From DASYQD01 sp963837455 (GTDB lineage Bacteria; Acidobacteriota; Thermoanaerobaculia; Multivoradales; JAIOJS01), in NCBI GenBank assembly GCA_963837455.1, contig CAWINM010000010.1, positions 620,001 through 684,000 on the forward strand: DNA of 64,000 bases, written 5' to 3'. Below the pieces are notes generated by a model that was not told where the DNA came from, did no database searches, and saw only the letters and a list, made by a program, of their open reading frames with translations. Of the stretch, positions 43,111 to 51,213 are shown piece after piece. How positions within the stretch are numbered: the first letter of the stretch is position 1; every line of letters starts with the position of its first letter. Both the position numbers and the translations under genes were made by a program.

Positions 43111-43470
43111 ATGGCCTTCGAGTACATCCTCGCCAACCTGCTGGCGGAGACCGGGGCCGCCGGCGTGCTCTTCCTCGACGGCACCGGCGAGACGGTGGAC
43201 GTCGTCTGCTCCGAGTTCACACCCTACGAGATGCGGGTGCTCGGCGCTTACCTCGGCATCTACCTCAAGCAGGTCGCCGCGGCGCTCGAGCAGTGGGCGA
43301 TGGGGACGCCGCGGCTGGTCCACGTCGAGAAGGACCGGCTGCACATCTATGCGCTGCCGCTCCCCGAGGGCTACTACCTGGTGTTGGTGCAGCGGCGGCC
43401 GTCGCTGGTGGGCAGGGCCCGCATCCAGCTCGATCGCGCGGCCGAGCAGCTGGTGCAGACGCTCTTCTGA
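43111..43470 (+). CDS. Roadblock/LC7-like small protein
   Basis: A 119-residue protein with the alternating strand-helix pattern of Roadblock/LC7 domains: ILANLLAETGAAGVLFLDGT, GETVDVVCSEFTPYEMRVLG, then a long helix and the strands HVEKDRLHIYALPLPEGYYL. Bacterial members (MglB-like) regulate small Ras-like GTPases or other switches. It sits between the HD-GYP sensor and ftsY, so a signalling role near c-di-GMP or SRP GTPases is possible but unproven. The assignment is by fold pattern only. Confidence 0.6.
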   Translation: MAFEYILANLLAETGAAGVLFLDGTGETVDVVCSEFTPYEMRVLGAYLGIYLKQVAAALEQWAMGTPRLVHVEKDRLHIYALPLPEGYYLVLVQRRPSLVGRARIQLDRAAEQLVQTLF

Positions 43471-43519
43471 GCTCCCCGAGGCGCCCCGGCATTCGACCCT
43501 GCGCTTCAGGGGCCCCTGC

Positions 43520-43525
43520 TAAGCT
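43520..43525 (+). promoter_or_regulatory. -10-like TAAGCT, 8 nt before the ftsY ATG
   Basis: TAAGCT, eight bases, ATG 43534, with no Shine-Dalgarno between. It is a short-leader candidate. Confidence 0.35.
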
Positions 43526-43533
43526 CGCCGGCG

Positions 43534-44502
43534 ATGGCCGAGCGCGGTGCCCCCCTCGAGCTGCCTCCCGAGAGCACCCTCGACGAGCCCGAGCGCCGGG
43601 GGTTCTGGGGCAAGCTCAAGCGCGGGCTCCTCATGACCCACACCGAGCTGCTCGAGCGGCTCGACGCCACCCTCGCTGGCCGCGACTTCCTCGACGAGCG
43701 CACCCTCGAGAGCCTCGAGGAAACCCTCATCGGCGCCGACCTGGGCGTCACCACCTCCCTCGAGCTCGTCGCGCGGCTCAAGGAGGAGGTCCGCAGCGGC
43801 GAGGGCGGCGACGCCTTCCGCCTGCGCCAGCGCCTCGCTGACGAGGTCGGCCTGCTGCTGCTGCAGGCCCCCCGCCCGCGCGAGACGGCGGGCCCCCGCG
43901 TCACGCTGGTGGTGGGGGTCAACGGCGTCGGCAAGACCACCTCGATCGCCAAGCTGGCGCGCCTGGCGCAGCGGCAGGGTCGCCGCGTGCTGCTGGTCGC
44001 GGGTGACACCTTCCGCGCCGCCGCCGTCGAGCAGCTCGCCCTGTGGGCCAACCGCCTGGGGGTCGAGCTGGTGCGCCAGCAGCAGGGTGCCGACCCTGCC
44101 GCCGTCGTCTTCGACGGCCTGCAGGCGGCGCACGCGCGCAGCGTCGACGAAGTGATCATCGACACCGCCGGGCGCCTCCACAACAAGGAGCACCTGATGC
44201 GCGAGCTGGCCAAGATCGGACGCGTCATCGACCGCGACGCCGCCTCCTGGCAGCGACGGACGCTGCTGGTGCTCGACGCCACCACCGGCCAGAACGCGCT
44301 CTCGCAGGCGCGCGAGTTCCTCTCCGTGGTGCCGGTGGACGGCGTGCTGCTCGCCAAGGTCGACGGCACCGCCAAGGGGGGCATGGCGGTGGCGGTGGCC
44401 CGCGAGCTCAAGCTGCCGGTGCTCTACCTCGGCGTCGGCGAGACCGCCGACGACCTCGTGGAGTTCCGCCCCCGCGAGTTCGCGCAGGCTCTGCTGGCGT
44501 AG
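43534..44502 (+). CDS. ftsY: Signal recognition particle receptor FtsY
   Basis: SRP-GTPase that docks SRP-ribosome complexes at the inner membrane. The 322 residues form a short acidic N-region, the four-helix N domain (ESLEETLIGADLGVTTSLEL) and the G domain. The G domain has G1 GVNGVGKTTSIAKLA, I-box GDTFRAAAVEQL, G3 IIDTAGRLHN, G4 KVDGTAKGG and the closing LGVGETADDLVEFRPREFA. The long acidic A domain of E. coli FtsY is absent, as in many bacteria. ribD begins 9 bases after the stop. Confidence 0.96.
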   Translation: MAERGAPLELPPESTLDEPERRGFWGKLKRGLLMTHTELLERLDATLAGRDFLDERTLESLEETLIGADLGVTTSLELVARLKEEVRSGEGGDAFRLRQRLADEVGLLLLQAPRPRETAGPRVTLVVGVNGVGKTTSIAKLARLAQRQGRRVLLVAGDTFRAAAVEQLALWANRLGVELVRQQQGADPAAVVFDGLQAAHARSVDEVIIDTAGRLHNKEHLMRELAKIGRVIDRDAASWQRRTLLVLDATTGQNALSQAREFLSVVPVDGVLLAKVDGTAKGGMAVAVARELKLPVLYLGVGETADDLVEFRPREFAQALLA

Positions 44503-44511
44503 GGACGCGCC

Positions 44512-45669
44512 TTGCGCGGTGCCCCGGCCACGCGACCTCCCAGCGACGCCGAGCTCGCCGCCCTGCGCCTGGCTCTGCGCCTGGCGGCGCGCGGCCGCTA
44601 CCGCACCAGCCCCAACCCGATGGTGGGCGCGGTGCTGCTGCGCGCTGGTGCCCCGGCCGGAGAACCGCTCGCCGTCGGCTGGCACCGGCGAGTCGGCGGA
44701 CCCCACGCCGAGGTGGAGGCGCTGCGCCGCGCCGGGGAGGCCCGCGGCGCCACCCTCTGCGTCACCCTCGAGCCCTGCGCGCACCACGGGCGCACGCCGC
44801 CCTGCACCGAGGCGGTGATCGCCGCCGGCGTGCGCCGGGTGGTGGCCTGTCACCGCGACCCCGACCCGCGGGTGGCGGGCGAGGGGTTCGGCCGGCTCGC
44901 CGCGGCCGGCGTGGAGGTCACCTCCGGCCATCTCGTCGACGAGGCCGTGCGCCTGAACTGGAAGTACCTCACCGCCCGTACGCTCGGGCGCCCCGCAGTG
45001 ACGCTCAAGTGGGCGATGAGCCTCGACGGGCGCATCGCCACGCGCAGTGGCGACAGCCGCTGGATCTCCGGCGAGGCGGCGCGGCGCTGGGCGCTGGAGC
45101 TGCGCGAGGAGCACGACGCCATCCTGGTGGGGAGCGGCACCGCCCTCGCCGACGACCCGCTGCTGACGCGCCGCCTCGGCCGCGCCCGCGGGCCGATCCT
45201 GCGGGTGGTGCTCGACCGCCGATTGCGGCTGCCGCCGGCGGCGCGCCTGCTGGCCGAGCCGGGGCCCGTGCTCGTGTATGCTGCCGGCGGTGCCACGGCG
45301 ACGGGCGAGCGCGTCGAGGCGCTGCGCCGCCGAGGCGTCGAGGTGGTGCTGCTGCCGGCGGTGACGCCGGCGGCGGTGCTGGCCGACCTGGGCCGCCGCG
45401 GGGTGCAGAGCCTGCTGGTGGAGGGGGGAGCGGAGGTGCTCGCCGCCTTCGCGGCCGAGGGCGCGTTCGATCGCCTCGAGGTCGCCTGCGCACCGCTGCT
45501 GGTGGGGGGGCGGACGGCACCCGGCCCGCTCGGTGGCGAGGGTCCCGAGCGGCTCGCCGAAGCGCTGCCGTTGGCGCCCTTCGAGATCCGCAGGCGCGGC
45601 CCGGACGTCCTCCTGAGCTCCTTTCGTTCCCAATGTTTACCGGCCTTGTCCGCGAGCGTGGGCGGGTAG
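44512..45669 (+). CDS. ribD: Bifunctional riboflavin deaminase/reductase
   Basis: Deaminates and then reduces the pyrimidine intermediate of riboflavin synthesis. The 385-residue fusion has a cytidine-deaminase-like part with zinc ligands His65/Glu67 (GGPHAEVEAL), Cys89 and Cys98 (LEPCAHHGRTPPC), then the reductase (LKWAMSLDGRIATRSGDSRW, LVEGGAEVLAAF). The start TTG 44512 lies close behind ftsY. The end overlaps ribE by 37 bases. No FMN riboswitch is visible, fitting expression from the upstream promoter. Confidence 0.93.
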   Translation: MRGAPATRPPSDAELAALRLALRLAARGRYRTSPNPMVGAVLLRAGAPAGEPLAVGWHRRVGGPHAEVEALRRAGEARGATLCVTLEPCAHHGRTPPCTEAVIAAGVRRVVACHRDPDPRVAGEGFGRLAAAGVEVTSGHLVDEAVRLNWKYLTARTLGRPAVTLKWAMSLDGRIATRSGDSRWISGEAARRWALELREEHDAILVGSGTALADDPLLTRRLGRARGPILRVVLDRRLRLPPAARLLAEPGPVLVYAAGGATATGERVEALRRRGVEVVLLPAVTPAAVLADLGRRGVQSLLVEGGAEVLAAFAAEGAFDRLEVACAPLLVGGRTAPGPLGGEGPERLAEALPLAPFEIRRRGPDVLLSSFRSQCLPALSASVGG

Positions 45670-46241
45670 CCGCCGACCCTACGCCCTCTCCACAGGGGGG
45701 GGTGGGGCTGCGCCTGTACCACTCCGTGGAGCTCTCGGGGCTGCTGCCGGTGGGGGCGAGCCTGGCGGTCTCCGGGGTCTGCCTGACGGTGGTCCGCGGG
45801 AGCGCCGGCGAGTCGCTCCTCGAGCTCTCGCCGGAGACCTTGCGGCGGACGACGCTCGGCGCCCTCCGTGCCGGCGCCGAGGTGAACCTGGAGCCGGCGC
45901 TGCGCATGGGGGACCCCCTCGGCGGTCATTGGGTGCAGGGGCACGTCGACGGCACGCTGGGAGTGCTTGCCGTGGAGACGCTGGGGGACCACCGGGAGGT
46001 CCTCTGCGAGCTGCCGGCGTCGCTGGCGCCGCTGGTGGTGGCGAAGGGCTCCGTGGCGCTCGACGGCGTGAGTCTCACCGTTGCCTCCCTGCACGCCGAT
46101 CGCTTCACGGTGGCGCTGATCCCCCACACGCTCGAGGTGACGACCCTCGGCAGCCTGGGGCCGGGCGATCGGCTCAACGTCGAGACGGACCTGCTCGGCA
46201 AGTACGTGCAGCGCTTGCTGCAAGAGCGAGGGCTGCCGTGA
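45633..46241 (+). CDS. ribE: Riboflavin synthase alpha chain
   Basis: Dismutation of two lumazines to riboflavin. The 202 residues form two related lumazine-binding barrels: MFTGLVRERGRV, the first-half SLAVSGVCLTVV, NLEPALRMGDPLGGHWVQGH, then the second-half VVAKGSVALDGVSLTVASLH and LIPHTLEVTTLGSLGPGDRL. The MFTG start at 45633 is diagnostic. It lies within the 3' end of ribD, so translation is coupled. ribBA and ribH are not in the window. Confidence 0.95.
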   Translation: MFTGLVRERGRVAADPTPSPQGGVGLRLYHSVELSGLLPVGASLAVSGVCLTVVRGSAGESLLELSPETLRRTTLGALRAGAEVNLEPALRMGDPLGGHWVQGHVDGTLGVLAVETLGDHREVLCELPASLAPLVVAKGSVALDGVSLTVASLHADRFTVALIPHTLEVTTLGSLGPGDRLNVETDLLGKYVQRLLQERGLP

Positions 46242-47212
46242 GACGTTCTGGCGGCGTGCCGGTCGCCGCGCTGCTGCGCGAGCAGGCCCCCGAGCCGGGG
46301 CGCTGCTGGATCCGCCATAGCCCGCTGCACTGGCCGGGGCCGGCGCGGCCGTGGCTCGACCTCGCTGGCGGCTGTCTCGGCGCCAGTGACGGCGAGCCCG
46401 AGCTGCTCGCCGCCCTGCTGGCGACGCGCCTCGACGACCTGCTCTACCTGCCGCCGGTGGCGGCGGAGCACGCCACGGCCCGCGACCGCCTCGCCGCCCG
46501 CCACGCCTCCCGCGGCACGCCGGTGCTGGTGCAGCTGCAACCCGGCGACCCGCTGCCCCTGGAGACCTCCGGCCTCGTCGTGGTGTGGGACCTGCTGCCG
46601 GTGACGCTGGCGGGAGAGCGCGGCGTCGATGTCTTGTCGCCCTCGTCCCTGGCAGGGGGTGCCGCGGCGGCCTGGCCTCTCGTCGCGGGCCTCGGTGACG
46701 CCGGCCAGCGCGAGGCCATCGCCGCGATGCTGGTCGCGGCCGGCGTCGGGGCGCTGGTGGGAGTGCCGCTCGACCTCAGCGGCCGCGATCGCCGCGCGCT
46801 CGGCGAGACGATGAGCGAGGAGCGCTACCTCCGCCTCTTCCACGGCGAGGCACCCTCGCCGGCGGCGCTGGCGATGACCGCAGCGCGCCACGGCCTCGAG
46901 CCGCTGCTGCGGCGGCCACTGCCGCGTCCGCCCCTGGTGGGCGCCGGCAACCTGCGGGTGGCGGCGGCGCTCGCCGGCTGCGCCGAGCTGGCGATGCTGC
47001 TCGACGAGCCGGAGGGTCGCGTCCAGACGCTGCTGCGGGCGGCCCGCTTCGCCGAGCGGGCACCGCGGGACCTGACGGCGCTGGCGCGGGAGGGCAACCT
47101 CGGCGTGCTCCCCTGGCTCGAGGGTGAGGCGCGGCAGGTCGCCGCCGAGGCGGCTGCCGGCAGCGAGCCTCGGCTGTGGGGCCAGCTGCTGGCGCGACTC
47201 GCCGCCGGCTAG
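46238..47212 (+). CDS. Hypothetical protein downstream of ribE
   Basis: The 324-residue product starts at GTG 46238, whose last bases overlap the ribE TGA (GTGA). It is rich in Ala/Leu/Gly/Arg with a regular hydrophobic pattern. Features include WIRHSPLHWPGPARPWLDLA near the start, LVQLQPGDPLPLETSGLVVV and VGVPLDLSGRDRRALGETMS. No signal peptide, membrane helix or catalytic signature was found and I cannot assign it. The tight coupling makes it part of the ftsY-ribD-ribE transcript. Confidence 0.6.
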   Translation: MRRSGGVPVAALLREQAPEPGRCWIRHSPLHWPGPARPWLDLAGGCLGASDGEPELLAALLATRLDDLLYLPPVAAEHATARDRLAARHASRGTPVLVQLQPGDPLPLETSGLVVVWDLLPVTLAGERGVDVLSPSSLAGGAAAAWPLVAGLGDAGQREAIAAMLVAAGVGALVGVPLDLSGRDRRALGETMSEERYLRLFHGEAPSPAALAMTAARHGLEPLLRRPLPRPPLVGAGNLRVAAALAGCAELAMLLDEPEGRVQTLLRAARFAERAPRDLTALAREGNLGVLPWLEGEARQVAAEAAAGSEPRLWGQLLARLAAG

Positions 47213-47246
47213 GGGCGTGCCGCGGCGGTCGTTCGCGCCGGCCGCC

Positions 47247-48224
47247 TCAGCTCGGCCGGATGAGCTCGCAGAACGTCCCGAGGTCGACGTTGCCGCCGCT
47301 CACCACCGCGACGATCGGCCCGTCGCCCGCCACCCGTCCGCTGAGCGCCGCTGCCACCGGCAGCGCCCCCGCTCCCTCGCAGATCACCCGCAGCTGCTCG
47401 GCGACGGTGCGCATCGCCGCCCGCACCTCGTCGAGGGTGACGACGACGCTGCCGTCGACCAGCGGCCGCAGCCGCTCCCACATGTTGGGGAAGATGCTCT
47501 TGCCGCCGGCGCCGTCGACGAAGCTCCGCTGCCAGCCCTCGAACCGTTGCGGCGAGCCGCGCTCGAGCGACAGGGCGAGCGGCGCGGCGGTCTCTGGCTC
47601 GGCGCCGCAGACGCGCACGTCGGGGCGCAGCGCGCGGGCGGCGGCGCCGATGCCCGAGATGAGACCACCGCCGCCGACGGCGGCAACGATCGTCTCGACG
47701 GCCGGCAGCTGCTCGAAGATCTCGAGCGCGACGCTGCCATTGCCGGCGATGAAGGTGCGGTCGTCGAAGGGGTGAACGAAGGTGCCCTCGACGCCGGGGA
47801 AGCGGCGCTGCTCCATGGCCTCCCAGCAGGCGTCGAAGGGGGCGGACACCAGCGTCGCGCCGAGGTCGCGCATGCGCCGCACCTTGGTCTCCGGAGCGCT
47901 GTCGATGACCACCACGGTGCACGGGACGCCGGCGGCGCGCGCGGCGTATGCGACCCCTTGCCCGGCGTTGCCGGCGCTGATCGTCCACACGCCGCGCTCG
48001 CGCGCCTGGGGATCGAGGGAGAAGACGGCATTGGCGGCGCCGCGGATCTTGAAGGCGTTGATCGGCTGCAAGGTCTCGAGCTTGAGGTGGATCTCGCGGC
48101 CGTGGCGGCGCAGCCGCACCAGCGGGGTTTCGAGGACGGTGCCGCGGATGCGATCGCGAGCGGCGGCGAGCTCGGCGAGGGTGACGGGCGAGAGCTCCTC
48201 CGCGCGCAGGGTGGTGGGGGTCAT
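47247..48224 (-). CDS. PLP-dependent threonine/serine dehydratase or serine racemase
   Basis: Fold-type II PLP enzyme of 325 residues. Schiff-base Lys59 is in PINAFKIRGAANA. The substrate loop TISAGNAGQGVAYAAR and the glycine phosphate cradle VGGGGLISG (183-191) are present, with VVSGGNVDLGTF at the end. The canonical loop SSGNHAQG is SAGNAGQG here, so substrate preference may differ from IlvA/TdcB. There is no ACT-like regulatory domain, so it is the catabolic/short form. The gene is convergent with the preceding hypothetical. Confidence 0.85.
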   Translation of the reverse strand: MTPTTLRAEELSPVTLAELAAARDRIRGTVLETPLVRLRRHGREIHLKLETLQPINAFKIRGAANAVFSLDPQARERGVWTISAGNAGQGVAYAARAAGVPCTVVVIDSAPETKVRRMRDLGATLVSAPFDACWEAMEQRRFPGVEGTFVHPFDDRTFIAGNGSVALEIFEQLPAVETIVAAVGGGGLISGIGAAARALRPDVRVCGAEPETAAPLALSLERGSPQRFEGWQRSFVDGAGGKSIFPNMWERLRPLVDGSVVVTLDEVRAAMRTVAEQLRVICEGAGALPVAAALSGRVAGDGPIVAVVSGGNVDLGTFCELIRPS

Positions 48225-48470
48225 CGCGCCCTAGCCTCGCCGGGGAGGCCCCTCGGCGTCAAATAGGCCCCCGGGGGTCGTCGTGTCGGGCGAGCCGAGG
48301 GGTCCCAGCGTCGCCTCTGCGCCTCCGGAGGGTCCCCCGACGCATCCCGCAGGATCGGCAGATTGGCAGAGCTGTGTGCTGATTAGTACTTACCGAGCTC
48401 GAATTAAGGCTAAAACGGTTGACGACTAGCCTACTCCGTGGGAAACTTCACCGCGATGAGCACGACCCAA

Positions 48471-48477
48471 AAGGAGG
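48471..48477 (+). promoter_or_regulatory. Strong ribosome binding site of the glutamine synthetase gene
   Basis: AAGGAGG, seven bases before ATG 48485. It decides the start against the open frame upstream (from 48419). The preceding 100 bases are unusually AT-rich for the window and probably hold the promoter; TTGGCA at 48363 and TTGACG at 48419 are candidate -35 elements. Confidence 0.7.
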
Positions 48478-48484
48478 CCTTGCC

Positions 48485-50014
48485 ATGCATCCCACGGAGC
48501 CGACGAAGGATGAGGCGCTTGCCGACATGACCCCGGAGAAGCTCGAGCGACTGGCCCAGCCCGCCCCCGGCCCAGCGCGAGCCAGCGGTCTGCGCGACTT
48601 CCTCGAGATCCCCTACGACCAGCTCGAGGAGATGAACCTCGAGGCCAAGGAGGAGCGGCTCGCCCGCAAGCCTGCCGACGTCGTGCGCGAGGAGCGCATG
48701 AAGTACCTCTCGGACGAGCAGCGGATCAAGGCGGTAACGGTGTGCTTCACCGACCTCGAAGGTCGCCTGCACATGCTCGACTACGACAAGAAGTTCCTCC
48801 TCAAGTCGGCCGACAACCTCACCTTCGACGGCTCCTCGATCCGCGGCTTCTCGCGCCAGCAGGAGTCGGACCTGCGGCTCGCCATCGACTGGCCGGCTTT
48901 CTACTGGCTGCCCGCCGACGTCTTCGGCCCCGGCAAGGTGCTGGTCTTCGGCGAGGTGCGCGAGCGCGACGGCACGCCCTACCGCGCGGACATGCGGGCG
49001 CTGCTCAAGACCTACGCCGAGAAGCTCTACGCGGACGACGGCACGGTCGCCCACGCCGCCAACGAGATCGAGGGGTTCCTCTTCCACGGGCGCGACGCCG
49101 AGCGGCGCTACCACGAGACCCGCCGCTTCGACTTCATCTCCACCGGCGGCTACTACCACTCGCTGCCGGGCGACGAGCTGCGCCGCTTCATCGACACCGC
49201 CGCCGAGGTGCAGCGGGCGATGGGCTTCGCCAACGAGAAGGACCACCCCGAGGTGGCGCCGTCGCAGTTCGAGATGAACTACGGCTACACCGAGGCGACG
49301 GTGGCCGCCGACCAGGTGCAGCTGTACAAGCTGCTGTCACGGCAGGTGGCGGCGCGGATGGGGATGACGGCGAGCTTCCTGCCCAAGCCGATGACCGGGA
49401 TCAACGGCTCGGGGATGCACACCAACCTCTCGCTGACACGGGGAGCCACGAACCTCTTCTACGCCAAGGACGGCAAGGATGGCCTCGCCGACGCGGGCTG
49501 GGACTTCATCGACCGCATCCTGGCGAGCGCCACGGACCTCTGCCTGGTGCTCAACAGCAGCGTCAACTCCTACCGCCGTCTGGATCCCCACTTCGAGGCC
49601 CCGAACCAGATCAAGGCCTCGGCCATCGACCGCGGCTCGATGGTGCGCATCCCGCTCGGCAACGAGCGCTCGGCGCGCGTCGAGGTGCGGTCGATCGCGC
49701 CTGACGCGAATCCCTACCTGGCGATCTACACGCTGATCCGCACCGGGCTCGAGGGTCCGACCAGCGAGGAGGACGGCGAGGGCAAGCGTCCGCGCACCCG
49801 CTTCCTGCCCGACAACATCTACGACGCCATCCGCCTCTTCAAGGGCAGCCGCTTCATGCAGGAGGCGATGGGCGAGGAGGTGCACGCCAAATTCGCCGAG
49901 CTCAAGCAGATGCAAGCCGAGCGCTGCCCGAAGGCCCTCGGTACCCACATCAAGGCGGCCGAGGTGATGTTCCACCACGAGGTGACCAACCAGTTCCTCT
50001 GGTCGCAGTTCTGA
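48485..50014 (+). CDS. glnA: Glutamine synthetase, type I-like with N-terminal extension
   Basis: ATP-dependent amidation of glutamate. The 509-residue product has the beta-grasp (VTVCFTDLEGRLHMLDYDKK, NLTFDGSSIRGF), then the active-site blocks NEIEGFLF, SQFEMNYGYTEATVAADQVQ, GINGSGMHTNLSL, NSSVNSYRRLDPHFEAPNQI, NERSARVEVRS and a C-terminal FLWSQF. FLPDNIYDAI contains a Tyr at the place of the adenylylation loop. It has about 65 residues before the usual start, acidic and helical, that are not part of the catalytic fold. A strong ribosome site fixes ATG 48485. No glnB or glnE is nearby. Confidence 0.9.
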   Translation: MHPTEPTKDEALADMTPEKLERLAQPAPGPARASGLRDFLEIPYDQLEEMNLEAKEERLARKPADVVREERMKYLSDEQRIKAVTVCFTDLEGRLHMLDYDKKFLLKSADNLTFDGSSIRGFSRQQESDLRLAIDWPAFYWLPADVFGPGKVLVFGEVRERDGTPYRADMRALLKTYAEKLYADDGTVAHAANEIEGFLFHGRDAERRYHETRRFDFISTGGYYHSLPGDELRRFIDTAAEVQRAMGFANEKDHPEVAPSQFEMNYGYTEATVAADQVQLYKLLSRQVAARMGMTASFLPKPMTGINGSGMHTNLSLTRGATNLFYAKDGKDGLADAGWDFIDRILASATDLCLVLNSSVNSYRRLDPHFEAPNQIKASAIDRGSMVRIPLGNERSARVEVRSIAPDANPYLAIYTLIRTGLEGPTSEEDGEGKRPRTRFLPDNIYDAIRLFKGSRFMQEAMGEEVHAKFAELKQMQAERCPKALGTHIKAAEVMFHHEVTNQFLWSQF

Positions 50015-50197
50015 GCCGCCCGACACGGCCGGTGAAGCCGCCTGCCGCCGCGCTCGACGAGCCGGCGGTCGGCGGCGCGCCGCCGGTCATCTCGCGCGGT
50101 GCGGAGCGCCACCAGCACGAACCGCGCCGAGGCCAGCCCCGAGCCGCCGCGGTAGAGGTTGAGATGCGGAGATAGTCCCTGGACCGCGAGCGCCAGG

Positions 50198-50229
50198 TCG
50201 GAATCTCTAGGGCTCGGAATCTCTAGGGC
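50198..50229. repeat. 16-bp tandem duplication at the 3' end of ridA
   Basis: Two adjacent copies of TCGGAATCTCTAGGGC (last base varies). The second copy carries the TAG stop of ridA in the minus sense, so a recent duplication created a spare stop context just past the gene. Confidence 0.75.
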
Positions 50230-50603
50230 AGCCTGGCCACCAGGTCGATTTCGACCAGCGCACCCTTGGGCAGGCCTGCCACCTGTACCGTCGAACGCGC
50301 CGGGCGATGCGTACCCATGGCCTCGGCATAGAGCGAGTTGAGCTGCGGGAAGTCGCCGAGGTCGACGAGGAAGACCGTGGCCTTGACCACGTCCTCGAAG
50401 CGGCAGCCGGCGGCGGCGAGCACGGCGCCGAGGTTGGCGAGCACCTGGCGCGCCTGTGCCTCGAAGCCGCCGGCGACCATGGCGCCGCTCTCCGGGTCGA
50501 GCGCGATCTGTCCCGAGGTGAAGAGGAAGCCGCCACTGGACACCGCTTGCGAGTAGGGTCCGATGGCAGGCGGTGCCTGGCGGGTGGCGTGGCTGTCGAT
50601 CAT
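50223..50603 (-). CDS. ridA: RidA-family enamine/imine deaminase
   Basis: Hydrolyses reactive 2-aminoacrylate-type enamines released by PLP enzymes. The 126-residue product matches the family end to end: APPAIGPYSQAVSSGGFLFT SG, GQIALDPESG, a QARQVLANLGAVLAAAGCRF helix, VVKATVFLVDLGDFPQLNSL and the catalytic-region Arg in RPARSTVQVAGLPKGALVEI. The start is ATG 50603. It lies 13 bases after hpt on the same strand. A serine/threonine dehydratase at 47247 is a plausible source of its substrate. Confidence 0.94.
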   Translation of the reverse strand: MIDSHATRQAPPAIGPYSQAVSSGGFLFTSGQIALDPESGAMVAGGFEAQARQVLANLGAVLAAAGCRFEDVVKATVFLVDLGDFPQLNSLYAEAMGTHRPARSTVQVAGLPKGALVEIDLVARLP

Positions 50604-50616
50604 CGCGCCGGTTCCC

Positions 50617-51165
50617 TCATGGGCTCTCCTCCAAGACTCCGACGTAGGGGAGGTTGCGATAGCGTTCGGCGTAGTCGAGGCCGTAGCCGACCACGAACAG
50701 GTCCTCGATTGGGAAACCGCAGTAGTCGATGGTGACCTCGACCTCCCGGCGCGACGCCTTGTCGAGCAGTGCGCAGAGCTTGACGGAGCGGGCGCCGCGC
50801 CAGCGCAGCAGGTCGAGGATGGTGCGCAGGGTGTAGCCGGTGTCGACGATGTCCTCCACCAGCAGCACGTCGGCGTCGCGTACGGGCAGGTCGAGGTCCT
50901 TGCGGATCCGCACCTCGCCGGGGCTGGTGCCGCCGCCGTAGCTCGAGGTCTGGAAGAAGTCGATCGCCACCGGCAGGTCGAGCTGTTTGACCAGGTCGAC
51001 GAGGAAGAATACCGAGCCCTTGAGGACCCCGACACAGACCAGGCGGTCGCTGGTGGCGTAGTCGCGGTTGATCTCGCTGGCGAGCTCGGCGACCCGCCGC
51101 TGCAGGGCGTCGGCGGCGATCAGCACCCTAGGGGTCGGGGGTCGGGGTGTAGGGCGGCTCGGCAT
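50617..51165 (-). CDS. hpt: Hypoxanthine(-guanine) phosphoribosyltransferase
   Basis: Purine salvage: hypoxanthine or guanine plus PRPP to IMP or GMP. The 182 residues include VCVGVLKGSVFFLVDLVKQL, the flexible loop SSYGGGTSPGEVRI, PRPP motif VLLVEDIVDTGYTL and the base-specific CGFPIEDLFVVGYGLDYAER. The 48-base gap to the divergent gene at 51214 must contain promoters for both; TTCTAAGAG/TTAGAA lies in it. With the purine nucleoside phosphorylase at 52814 it makes a local salvage group. Confidence 0.95.
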   Translation of the reverse strand: MPSRPTPRPPTPRVLIAADALQRRVAELASEINRDYATSDRLVCVGVLKGSVFFLVDLVKQLDLPVAIDFFQTSSYGGGTSPGEVRIRKDLDLPVRDADVLLVEDIVDTGYTLRTILDLLRWRGARSVKLCALLDKASRREVEVTIDYCGFPIEDLFVVGYGLDYAERYRNLPYVGVLEESP

Positions 51166-51213
51166 TTTTCGGGATCATCTCTTAGAATCAAGGAAAAGGC
51201 GCAAGTCCCAGCG

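Noticed and set aside
48363..48380. Sigma-54 promoter (GG-N-GC) upstream of glutamine synthetase
   Set aside because: TTGGCA and a downstream TGCT are present, but the GG-to-GC distance is one base too long for the -24/-12 consensus.
50040..50170. Minus-strand peptide containing LNLYRGGSGLASARFVLVAL as a gene remnant
   Set aside because: It looks protein-like for about 30 residues only, then degenerates. There is no start site, and the stretch is too short to support a call.
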